Shown one piece after another: positions 24,401 to 36,400 of a DNA stretch of 64,000 nt. The DNA is from Heloderma charlesbogerti (Eukaryota > Chordata > Lepidosauria > Squamata > Helodermatidae), in contig JANEZZ010000978.1 in NCBI GenBank assembly GCA_026122225.1, forward strand, positions 124,001 through 188,000. The letters are read 5' to 3'. The translations under genes and the position numbers were made by a program. The number at the start of each line of letters is the position of its first letter. The stretch's first letter is position 1. The notes beneath the pieces are model-generated. The model had not been told where the DNA came from. It made no database searches and was given only the letters and a program-made list of their open reading frames with translations.

Positions 24401-27400
24401 GTGCCATTATTTGGAAGAAGGGCAGGGTATAAATCAAATAAATAGAAACAAATATAGAACTCACTGCCAGAGTTTTAATAAAGGTCTCAGACCTCATCAC
24501 TAGGGAATGCTGTCTCACTAAAATACCTTTTAACTGCTGCCACTAGAATAACCCCTCTCTACCTAAAAGAAATTCAGTAGCCTGGTTTCCATGGTGTAGA
24601 CATGGGATTGATTCCACTAAATACAACCTTTCAAAATGAACAAAAAATAAGATGTTCATTAGCGGACATTATTTACAAAAGCGAATAAAGTGTCACTCTT
24701 CAAATAATAGGTTGAGATTGCTTAAAGGTTCTTAAATTAACTATGGTTGCTTGCCATCACTAAGCAGAGTCTTTCCCAACTAAATAAAGTCTTAATAGCT
24801 TTTCCTTCTGATCAGAGTTCCCTAAGCTCCACTCCACAAACAGGAACAGGTTTAGGAATTTCCCTAAACTTTCGTACAAATAGGAACAGATGCTGTACAC
24901 CACTCTTCTTCTGCCTCCAGTTCTTCCTGCTGCTTCTGGCTTCCAGGATGATTCAGATGTTTCAGGGATTACTTGCTGAAGTTCCCTCTGGTCAGACATA
25001 AAATAGGAACCTCAGATGTATTATGCATACCATGCTTTCATAGAATCATATAATAGTGAGGTTGGAAGGGGCCTATAAGACCATCGAGTCCAACCCCCTG
25101 CTAAATGCAAGAATCCAAGTCAGAGCATCCCTGACAGATGGCTGTCCAGCCTCATCTTGAATGCCTCCAGCATGGGAGAGCCCACCACCTCCTTAGGTAA
25201 TGGGTTCCATTGTGCTATTGCTCTAGTAGTCAGGACGTTTTTCCTGATGTTCAGCCAGAATCTGGCTTCCTGAAACCTGAGTCCATTATTCCGTGTCCTG
25301 CCCTCTGGGATGATAGAGAAGAGATCCTGGCCTTGCTCTCTGTGACAACCTTTCAAGGACTTGAAGAGTGCTATCATATCTCCCCTCAGTCTTCTCCTCT
25401 CAAGGCTAAACATGCCCAGTTCTTTCAGTCTCTCCTCATAGGGCTTTGTTTCCAGACTGCTGATCACCTTCGTTGCCCTCCTCTGAACCCTCTCCAGTTT
25501 GTCTGCATCCTTCTTAAAGTGTGGTGCCCAGAACTGGACACAGTACTCCAGATGAGGCCTAACCAGTGCTGAGTAGAGGGGAACTAGTACATCACGTGAT
25601 TTGGTAGCTATACTTCTATTAATGCAGCCCAAAATAGCATTTGTCTTTGTTGCGGCCACATCACATTGTAGGCTCATATTCAGTTTGTGATCTACAAAAA
25701 CCACAGAATCATAGAATAGTAGGGTTGGAAGGGGCCTACAAGGCCATCGAGTCCAACCCCCTGCTCAATGCAGGAATCCAAGTCACAGCATCCCTGACAA
25801 ATGGCTGTCCAGCCTCATCTTGAACGCCACCAGTGTGGGAGGGCCCACTACCTCCCTAGGTTCCATTGTCGAGATTCTTTGACAATTCCAAGATCCTTCT
25901 CGCTTGTAGTAATGTTGAGCCAAGTATCCCCCATCTTGTAACTGTGCATTTGGTTTCTTTTTCCTAGGTGTAGAACTTGGCATTTCTCCCTATTAAATGT
26001 CATTCTGTTGTTTTCTGCCCAGCACTCCAATCTATCAAGATCACTTTGAATTTTGTTTCTGTTTTCCAGGTTATTAGCTATCCCGCCCAATTTTGTGTCA
26101 TCTGCAAATTTTATTAGCATTCCCTGCACCTCCTCCTCCAAGTCATTAATACAAATGTGGAAAAGCATTGGGCCCAGGACTGAGCCCTGCGGTACCCTGC
26201 CTACTACCTCTCCCCAGTTTGAGAAAACCCATTGATAAGCACTCTTTGAATCCGATTCTGTAGCCACTGTGGACCCACCTGATAGTTGTTTCATCTAGCC
26301 CACTTTGAGCTAGTGTGCTCATCAGGATATCATGGGGCACTTTGTCGAAAGCTTTGCTGAAGTCAAGATATATTATGTCCACAGTATTCCCACAGTCCAC
26401 AAGGGAGGTTACCTGAACCAAAAATGAGATCATATTCGTCTGGCAGGATTTGTTGTTGACAAATCCATGTCGGCTTCAAGTAATCACTGCACTGTTTTCA
26501 AGGTGCCTACAGACTGATTGCTTTATTATCAGCTCCAGATTTGTCCCAGGGATTGATGTGACTGACTGGTCTGTAGTTCCCACATTTCTCCTTTTTGCCC
26601 TTTTTGAAGATAGGGACAACATTAGCCCTCCTCCAACCCTCTGGCTCTTCACCCGTCCTCCATGATTTCTCAAAGAGAACAGACAGCAGTTCTGAGAGTT
26701 CTTCTGCCAGTTCCTTTATTACTCTAGGATGCAGTTCATCTGGCCCTGGAGATTTGAACTCATTCAAAGTCATTAGGTGTTCCTTGACCATATGCCTATC
26801 GATCTCAAGCTGCAATCCTGCCCCTTCAGCCTGTACTTCGCCTTTGCCAGGGGGATCATAGACCCTCTTTCAGGAAAAGACTGAGCTGAAGTAGGAATTG
26901 GGCACTTCTGCCTTTTTGTTGTCATCTGTTATCATTTTGCCAGACATGACATTGGATGGAAAGATCATGAAATTGCGATTGACTTATTTTGGCCATGTTA
27001 TGCAGAGGAACTCGCTAGAAAAAGCAATTATGCCCAGATTGGTTAGTGGAAAAAGGAAACCTGGCCGCCAAAGAACAAGATGGCTAGATACCATCAAAAT
27101 TGATACCAACCAGAGCATGCAACAGCTCAAAGAAATAGTACAAGATCGGGATACGTGGAGAGAGATGATCCACAGAATCGCCAAAGGTCAGACACGACTG
27201 AATGGATAATATCATCATCATCATCATCTTGCCATTCCCATTTAATAGCTGAACCACCATTTCTTTCCTTTGTCTTTTACTATGCACATAGCTGAAGAAA
27301 GCCTTTTTGTTGCTTTTAGCATCCCTCGCTTGTTGTGAAGCCACACTGGCTTCTTCTGTTTTCTTCCACTTTTTTTTTCATGTTGGAATTGTTTATAATT

Positions 27401-30400
27401 GTGCCTTGAGAATTTCCTTTTTAAAAAACTCCCACCCATCTTGGACTCCTTTTCTCGTTAGAGTCGCTTGCCATGGGACCTTACTGATAATTGTTCTGAG
27501 TTTATTAAAATTGGCTTTCCTAAAATCCAGGGTATGCATTTGGCTACACTCGGCTTTTGCTTCCTTTAGAACCAAGAACTCAAGTATAACATGGTCGCTT
27601 TCCCACAGAGTTCCAGTAACTGCTACTTTATCCACTAAGTCATCTCTGTTGGTTAGGATGAAGTCAAGGATAGCCGATCCTCTAGTTCCTTCCTCCACTT
27701 TCTGTAGGAGGAAGTTATCTGCAACACAGGTCAGGAATCTCTTGGAGGGGCCATGTTTTGCAGAATTTGTCTCCTAACAAATATCAGGGAAATTGAAGTC
27801 CTCCATTACTACTACATCATGCTTCCTTGAAACATTGGCTATTTGCTTTTCAAAAGTTTCATCCTCATCTTCTTGATTGGCTGGTTGGTAGTAGACTCTG
27901 ACCACCATGTTCCTTTTATTCTTTGCTCCATTTATTTTAACCCAAATGGTCTCGATGGGGCTACCAAGCTCATCCTCCTGTATTTCTGTGCAGAGATATG
28001 TATTTTTAACATATAGTGCAACTCCACCTCCCTATCTGTTCCTCCTGTTCTTTTTGAACAAGTGATATCCTTCAATTGCTGTATTCCAGTCATTGGAGTC
28101 ATCCCACCAAGTCTCAGTTACACCCATCAAGTCGCAATTTCCCTCCTGTATTAAGAGTTCAAGTTCATTCTGTTTCTCATACTCTGGGCATTAGTATATA
28201 GACATCGAAGACCATGTGCTTTATAGTCTGGCTTTCTTCCTACATGTTTTTGGAAACTATTATTGGGCGCTAATAGAGCTGTTCTCTCTGTTGTGGTGCA
28301 TGAGCCTTTGTCCACTGTTTGTTTATTAAATTTATTAATCGCCCATCTGGCTGGTCACCCAGCCACTCTGGGTGATGTACAACAACGAAACAGTTAAAAC
28401 AATAAAATTCTACATTAAAAACATCATTAAAAATACCCTAACCCACCCCAAATGCCTGCCTGAACAACCACATTTTTAATGCGTGGCGAAAGCTCATTAA
28501 AGAGGGGGCATGGCGGAGTTCCCTAGGGAGGGAGTTCCACAGAATGGGGGCCACCACAGAAAAGGCCCTCTCCCTCATCCCCACCAGTCTAGCTGTCCTG
28601 GCTGATGGGACAGAGAGAAGGCCATCCGAGGCTGATCTTGTTAAGCGGCCTGTCTGGTGTTGCTGGAGGCGCTCCTTAAGATAGGCTGGGCCAGAACCTT
28701 ATAGGGTTTTAAAGGTCAAAACCAACACTTTGAATTTGGCCCAGAAAACAACTGGTAACCAGTTCAACTCCTTCAGCACTGGAGTGATGTGATCTTGCCG
28801 GCGGCTGCCTGTAATCAGGCAAGCTGCCGCGTTCTGTACCAGCTGCAGCTTCCGAACTGTCTTCAAGGGTAACCCCACGTACAGCTCATTAAAGTAGTCT
28901 AAACGAGAGGCGACCAGGACATGCACTACTGATGGGAGCAGATGGTTGGGAAGGTAGGGGCGCAGCCGCTGTATTAGATGGAGTTGGTACAGCGCTGTCC
29001 GGCTCACAGCTGACACCTGAGTCTCCATGGACAGCTGGGAATCTAAAATGAGCCCCAGGCTGCAGACCTGGTCTTTCAAGGGTAGCCGTACCCCATTCAA
29101 CACCAGGTCAACATCCCCCAACCTCCTCTTGTCTTCCACCAAAAGTACCTCGGTCTTGTCAGGGTTCAGCTTCAGCTTATTCCTCCCCATCCAGCCACTC
29201 ACCGTCTCCAGACATTTGGACAGGGATTCTACACCCAACCTTGGTGAAGATTTGAACGAGAGGTAGAGCTGCGTGTCATCCGCACATTGATGACACCGCA
29301 CCCCAAACCTCCTGATGATAGCCCCCAGTGGCTTCACATAGATGTTAAATAGCATCGGGGAGAGGATGGAACCCTGTGGCACCCCACAAGTGAGTGGCCA
29401 CGGGTCCGAAACCTCCTCTCCCAGTGCTACCCTCTGGTACCTGCCAGAGAGGAAGGACCAGAACCACCACAATACAGTGTCTCCAATGCCCAACCCCTCC
29501 AGGCAGTCCAAGAGGATACCATTGTCAACAGCATCAAAAGCCGCTGAGAGGTCGAGGAGAACAAGGAAGGAGCATTCCCCCTATCCAGAGCCCTCCTCAT
29601 ATCATCCACCAAGGTGACCAAGGCCGTTTTCTGTCCCATGCCTGAAGCCTGACTGAAATGTTACCCCAACTTTATGCCTCCCTCCCCCGTAGGATTCTGT
29701 TTAAAGCCCTTCTGATGAAGTTATTCATGTTGTGGCCATACACATTCTTCCCAGCCCTTGTAAGGTGCAACCCATCCCTTGCCAGCAGTCCATCTGCCAG
29801 GAGGTTTAGCGCGTGGTCCCAGAATCGAAATCTCTTGCATCGGCACCACCTTCATAGCCAGTCATTCACCCAGAGTAGTTTTCTTTCCCCTTCTATCCCT
29901 CTTCTAACTACTGGAAGGATGGATAAGAAAACTATCTGGGCCCCAAAGTTCTTGAGTTTCTGCCCAAAGCTTCAAAGTCTGACGTGATTTCTTCGTAGCT
30001 CCGCTTGGCCGTATCATTTGTTCCCACATGGATGAGAAGAAAGAGATACAGAGGAGAAAGGGATTTGCTCCTAAAATTATTGTATTTGGTATATTACATT
30101 TAAAAGCATAGTTATTCAGACAGTTACAGATGTACTGAGTTTCCTTTAAAAAGTTTTAATTTTCATGATTTTATGAGCAAACGAAGTTATACATAATATA
30201 ATTTATGTTCCCAAGCAGCCTTCCTCAACCTGGTGCCCTCCAGATGTTTTGGACTACAATGCCCAGCATTCCTGGCCATAGGCCATGCTGCCTGAGGCAG
30301 ATGTGAGCTGAAGTCCAAAACATCTGTAAGACTCCAGATTGGGGGAAATTGCCCTAAAGCAACAAAGTGACTTTATATTTGTAAAGAGTGCTAAAAAATG

Positions 30401-33400
30401 TATTGCTTATTTTTCCTCCTTTCCCCCCAACTAGAAAAAAGCCATTTTTTCCCCATGGCTTCAACACTACTAGAAATTTTACATCTCTATTTTAAGCCAA
30501 CATGAGTATTTTTAATGGGGAAAGTATTTAATGGGAAATCATGATAAGTATTTTTATTTATTTATTTATTTATTTTCTATACCGCCCAATAGCCGAAGCT
30601 CTCTGGGCGGTTTACAAAAATTAAAACCAAACACACAATAAAACAATTTAAAATATATAGAACATTAAAACCACAATATAGGTCAATCTAGATGAGAAAC
30701 TAGAGATGCAAGATTTCTAGAAATGTTGAAGCCAAGAAAAAAAAAAACACGTATTTTTCTTCTCCTTTCTGAGGGGAAACCCAGAAATTTTGCAAAAAAC
30801 TGAAGACTTATTTTTAAACACTCTTTATGTATGTAAAGTCACTTTATTGCTTCAGGGAGGGAAAGGCAACATGACGCCCATGGGCACTAGAATGCCCTGG
30901 ATATCTTTCTTGCCACTCCACCAAGGTGCCCTTCCCCTCCCACTTTTTTTAAATGAACAAATTTTCTTACCAGCAAAGTGAGGGGCTCATTTCCTATGAA
31001 TGCCTCTGGGCCACACGTGGGGCTAAGAGACATTCTTCAGAAATTAAAGATGGTGGGCGCCTGCAGGCCAACACTGTCCTCTGCATCATGAAGGGGGAGA
31101 AGGGACTCCTGTTACCTCTGTCTGGTAGTGGGGTGGGGAGATGAAGAGAGCTGTGGGGGCTAGGAAGAGCAGTCAGGGAACCAGCCAGAAACCAGTAAGG
31201 AGAGGGAGCAGCAGGAAGCCAGCAGGGACTGGGGGAGCCAGCTAGGATAGCCAGCTGGGAGCACCCTGGAGGCAAGGAGAGGGCAGTATGCCTGTATGTC
31301 TGAATGGATGGGGCTTGCATGTATGTGAGAAAGAAGGAGAGAGAAGGGGTTTAGGAGGATTCTGGAGCCATGCTGAAAAAGAGTGAGTGGGGAGGGGATT
31401 TGTTGTCTTGCGGTGAGGAGAAGGGAGGGATGTGTGTGTATGGTGCATAATGGATACATGGGGTGCTTGCACATGTGTGCATGTGGGGGGGGACTGGCAG
31501 AGCAAGCGAGCGTATGTCTATGGGCAGTGAGCTGGGGTGAAGGAGAGCGTGTTGTGGGCGATCCAGAGTGAGACAGAAAAGAAGAGTGGGGGTGGAGAAA
31601 TGAGTTGGCTGGCTGTGGGTTGCTAAAATTTATTAGTGTGTTTGTTCTCAGTACTTGTGTGTTTTTTCTTAAACACTGTAAGGAAAGTACGTGTTATTGT
31701 TTTTAGATGTTTACAAGTGTTAAAATAAAAATATCTACATAATATAACATTTAAATCTCATTAAATGAGCTTAAATTTTTTCCTTCAAATATTTCAAGTC
31801 AACTTCATGGCATGATTTCGGACAAAAAATTAACATGGGGTACTTACTAAATACAATATACTAAATTATATCACTCTCTAGGGAGGGGCAGGCGACCTCA
31901 GGAGGTCTGGGGGGCATTTCCCCCCTCCCCAGAGGGTACCAATTTTTAAAAATTATTTTTTAAAAGGTGTCCATAGTGACTACAAAGCACCAAAGTGTCA
32001 AGATTAGCGTGTTTATAATTTTCACCCTTTTGGTGTTCCATAGCCACTATGGATGCATTAAAAATTTTTTTTAATGAATTTGGGGAGTGACGGGGGTCAT
32101 ATGTTGCCCACCACTGCTTTAAGGCATCAGAAAATTTTCCAATACAAACTGAACATTTTCTGATGCAAATGACCCTATTTAAATTAATTTCCATAGGAAC
32201 ACTTTCCAATTCAAAATTTTCTGGGAAACCCACATGTAATCCATTTAAATGTAAACTTGGTAAATTCTTAACTACTGTCCAATTAATCTAGAGCTGTGCA
32301 CAAATGGCCTTTCAAAATTCTTCACTATATTTGTGGGCAGGGAAATTGGGGAAACAATTTCACGGAATTTGTCCAGGGAGAGGAGAAATTCTCAAAGGTT
32401 TCTCACAGGTAAGAGCTCATCACTGGCAGGGGTTGTAGCACAGCTTCTTTTTTTGCAAGGGTTTTTAGGTATTCTGTGCTGCTGCTGCAAGTGGCAATGG
32501 CACCAGCTGTATTGGCAGCTGGGCCCCCATTCTGCAGCCACCACAATGCAGGTGTGAGGGGGGCAGTGTTGTGTCATGCTCCAGGGAAGCGGTCGAGCAA
32601 GTGCCGGGCCTAAAGCTGTCCTCCAAATTCCTGAAAGTTTTCTTCGCCCATGAAAGAGGCTTCCATTTTTCTGCCTCGTTCTCAAGGTGTTATATAATAT
32701 ATTTTTGTGATGTTTTTGAGCTTACCTAATCACTGCAAGGTGGCTGAGGATGCAGTGTGTGCGTTTTCTTTCCGTTACACATCTCTCTATTGCTTTGCAG
32801 CCTCCCAAGCTGCCTGTGCTTCCTGATCTGAAAAAGCTCTATGGGAGGAATTACCTCATGCCATCTTCCCCTGGACCGTAATCCAAGTGCAGGAAGCCGA
32901 GGAGGCTACAGGCTGCTGGAGCGATGATTGTACGTGAAAGACAGGACACACACTCCTCAGACAGGAACACGCTCCTCAGCCAGCTCCTAAGTCAGGTAAG
33001 CACAAGAAACCCAAACCCAACCCGTGAGAATTTCTCTGAAATGTTCTTCTCCTTTGAATTTCGTTTCAAAAGCAATTTCTTTACTATCAAATTGAATGAG
33101 AATTGTCAAAACATGTGGGAGAAATTTTCAGCACAGCACTAGAATAAACTATACTCTTACATTTAATATGCTAAACATATTTTATGAGAAAACCAAGTGA
33201 TACACTTTAGTTTCCTATTTTATGTCATACCATGTTTAGCAAGTAGTCCCTAAAACATCTGAATCATCCTAGAAGCTACAAGAAGCAGGGAGAGCTGGAG
33301 GCAGAGGAAGAGTGGTGTACAGCACCTGTTCTGGTTTATGAAGAATTGGTCAGGGTGGAGGTTAGGAAAATCTGGTCTGAAGGAAAAATGACTGAGAGCT

Positions 33401-36400
33401 TTATTCACCGGGAAAAGAGTCTGACTGGGTTCAGACATCACGATAACCTATGATGAGTTAATTAAGCCACGATGGCTTAATTAACCCATCGTGGGTTATT
33501 GTGTAGTCTAGTGGGAGTTTTTTTTTAACCCATGGTGGCTTATTTGGCCAAAATAACCCACTCTGATAACCCACGGTCAGCAGAGTGGGTCATTTAACCC
33601 ACTGTGGGCCATCATGTCATCTGGTGGTCACCATGGATTATTGTGGCTGGCTACAGAGCTGTGCAGGAAGAGCAGTCAAAACTGCTGCTGCTCTGCTCTT
33701 CACTGGCTTAGCGCTTAGGAACACGTTAAAGCAACTAAGCCAGCAGCATAAAGGGGGGTGGGGGGAATTAAGCAGGATTGGCACCAAGCCTCATAGCCAG
33801 CCTCCCTACTCAGGAGGCACCCAATGCACCCTTAAAACCCAGCACCCTGACACTGACAGCAGCAAAAATCCAAGGTGCCTATAAAACCTTGGAGGTTTGC
33901 AGGATCTGGACCAAGTTTCACAGAGATGTAACACTAAAGCACAATTCTCCCCATAGCCATTGCTGGCAATCAGGCTTTAACATCTTTCCAGAATTGCAAC
34001 TGCAATTGCCTCTCTTACCTATTAGGAATCTAACCGGCTTATTTAACTAAAACAATCTCAAGCTAAACAATCTGAACCTATTATATGAAGAGTGACATCT
34101 TATTCCCTTTTATAAACTATTCCCATTAATAAACATCTTAATTGTTGTTCATTTGGAAAGGTTGTCTCTAGTGGTGCTGTCAGTTCTATGCCTATGTCAT
34201 TGGAATCAGGCTACTCAAGTTTCTCTAGGTATAAAGAGTTTATTTTGGTAGCGGCAGTTAAATGTTTTATAGTTGAGGGTTAAGGTTAGCAGTGAGGTCT
34301 AATTAAGAACTTTATTAAAAACTGTGGCAATGAGTTCCATAGCCCCAAGCCTCAAAGTTCTTGTTTGTTTAGAATCATAGAATAGTAGGGTTGGAAGGGG
34401 CCTACAAGGCCATCGGGTCCAACCCCCTGCTCAATGCAGGAATCCAAGTCAGAGCATCCCTGACAGATGGCTGTCCAGTCTCATCTTCAACGCCTCCAGT
34501 GTGGGAGAACCCACCACCTCCCTAGGTAATTGGTTCAATTGTCATATTGCTCTAACAGTCAAGACGTTTTCCCTGATGTTCAGCCGGAATCTGGCTTCCT
34601 GTCACTGAGCCCATTATTCCATGTCCTGCATTCTGGGATGACTGAGAAGAGATCCTGGCCTTCTTCTCTCTGACAACCTTTCAAGGACTTGAAGAGTGCT
34701 ATCATATCATGTCTCCCCTCAGTCTTCTCTTCTCAAGGGTAAACATGCCCACTCTAGGGTGCAGTTCACCGGGCCCTGGAGATTTGAACTCATTCAAAGT
34801 AATTAGGTGTTCCTTGACCATATGCCTATCGATCTCAAGCTGCAATCCTGCCCCTTCAGCCTGTACTTCGCCTTTGCCAGGGGGTCATAGACCCTCTTTT
34901 GGGAGAAGACTGAGCCAAAGTAGGAATTGAGCACTTCTATCTGTTATCATTCTGCCATCCTTCTTTATTAGCTGAACCACCATTTCTTTCCTCTGTCTTT
35001 TACTATACACATAGCTGAAGAAAGCCTTTTTGTTGTTTTTAGCATCCCTCACTAACCTCAGCTCGTTCTCAGCTTTAGCCTTCCTGACACCATCCCTGCA
35101 ATTCTGTGCTACCTGCCTGTACTCTTCCTTTGTTACTTGGCCTTCTTTCCACTTCCTATATGTGTCCTTTTTTGTTTTCAGGTCATCTCTAAGCTTTTTG
35201 TGAAGCCACATTGGCTTCTTCTGTTGTCTTCCACCTTTTCTTCTGGTTGGAATTGTTTGTAATTGTGCCTTGAGATGTAATTGTGCCTTGAGAATTTCCT
35301 TTTTTTTTAAAAACTCCCACCCATCTTGGACTCCTTTTCTCATTAGAGTCGCTTGCCATGGGACCTTACTGATCACTGTTCTGAGTTTATTAAAATCAGC
35401 TTTCCTAAAATCCAGGGTACATTTTTGGCTACACTTGGCTTTTGCTTCCTTTAGAACCAAGAACTCAAGTAAAACATGGTCGCTTTCCCCAGAGTTCCTG
35501 TAACTGCTACTTTATCCACTAAGTCATCTCTGTTGGTTAGGATCAAGTCAAGGATAGCCAATCCTCTAGTTCCTTCCTCTACTTTCTGCAGGAGGAAGTT
35601 ATCTGCCACACAAGTCAGGAATTTCCTGAAGGGGCCATGTTTTGCAGAATTTGTCTCCCAACAAATATCAGGGAAATGGAAGTCCCCCAACTTCTACTAC
35701 TAGCAGAAGTTAAACGGTACAGTTTAAAAAATAAACATAGGTGAAATAACTCACATTGCTCTGTCACATGTGGAAATAGTGGCAGATTGTAGTTTGCTCT
35801 GTCACATGTGGAAATAGTGGCAGATTGTAGTTTTAGAACTACAGTCATTGCCTGCTAGACATCTAACCAAAACAAGCCCAGAGACACAGGGCTCATAAGA
35901 CTTCAATAAACAGAACCCAAACTGTCAAAAATGCACATTTTCTTCCATATTATGATATAATGGCTCTATTCAGATGTTCGGAAACTGAGCAACACTTGGA
36001 GCATCCCTAAATGTCTATCAGTAAAAGAAATATTAGATCAATAATTTTAATAAGGCATGGAAGAAATAACTATGCTGCAAATCTATGAGAGGATTAAAAA
36101 ACATTTTCCCCCATGGCTTCATGATTTCCAGAAATTTATAGAAAGACTAGAAATGTAAAAAGTCTCCTTTTTACATAGTTTTTAGAAATCATTTGGTAGA
36201 GTAAAGGCTGGGTAACAATATATAAACACTGTCTTAAATATTTTTAAAGAGTTTCAGGCAGGATTCTTTCCTAGCCCTATGTGGAGATGCTGGGGATTGA
36301 ACCTGGGACCTTCTGTGTGCAAAACATGTGCTCTGCCACTGTGATACAGCTCCAACCTTCAACGTAGCAATCACCTAAGCTGGACGTTATGAGTTACACA

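Larger units (their letters stand above)
25038..30068 (-). mobile_element. CR1 LINE, 5' truncated, with three nested insertions
   Basis: Read on the minus strand: an ORF1 esterase remnant ([14 protein letters not shown] near 30000), the endonuclease end ([13 protein letters not shown]...SDHVILEF, 27698-27393), reverse transcriptase ([16 protein letters not shown] near 26770, [14 protein letters not shown] near 26350, VPQGSVLGP and the intact FADD catalytic motif near 26170-26100), then the ORF2 C-terminus ([17 protein letters not shown]...[13 protein letters not shown], 25704-25120) and the CR1 terminus ATTCTATGATTCTATG-type at 25038. Interrupted by a CR1 tail (25702-25868), an RTE/BovB-like piece (26943-27228) and an L2-like LINE (28319-29655). 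Several stops and frameshifts: a dead copy. Confidence 0.9.
33150..36245 (-). mobile_element. hAT-like element, interrupted copy
   Basis: Pieces 33150-33423, about 33960-34366 and 35705-36245 align in order with the minus-strand copy at 57260-58742: GAATCATCCTAGAAGC, GGTTGTCTCTAGTGGTG, AGTGAGGTCTAATT, ATCTAACCAAAACAAGCCC, GGAGCATCCCTAAATG. A GGGTTCAGAC MITE (33424-33640) plus other sequence, and a CR1 (34373-35703), are inserted. A short tandem duplication (CTCTGTCACATGTGG...GATTGTAGTTT, twice at 35758-35831) is private to this copy. Confidence 0.65.

Noticed and set aside
25210..25572. 120-codon plus-strand ORF
   Set aside because: Antisense shadow of the CR1 ORF2 C-terminus at 25704-25120; the same shadow recurs at other CR1 copies such as 53357-53734.
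27307..27777. 156-codon plus-strand ORF
   Set aside because: Antisense of CR1 endonuclease sequence on the minus strand, where [13 protein letters not shown] and SDHVILEF are readable.
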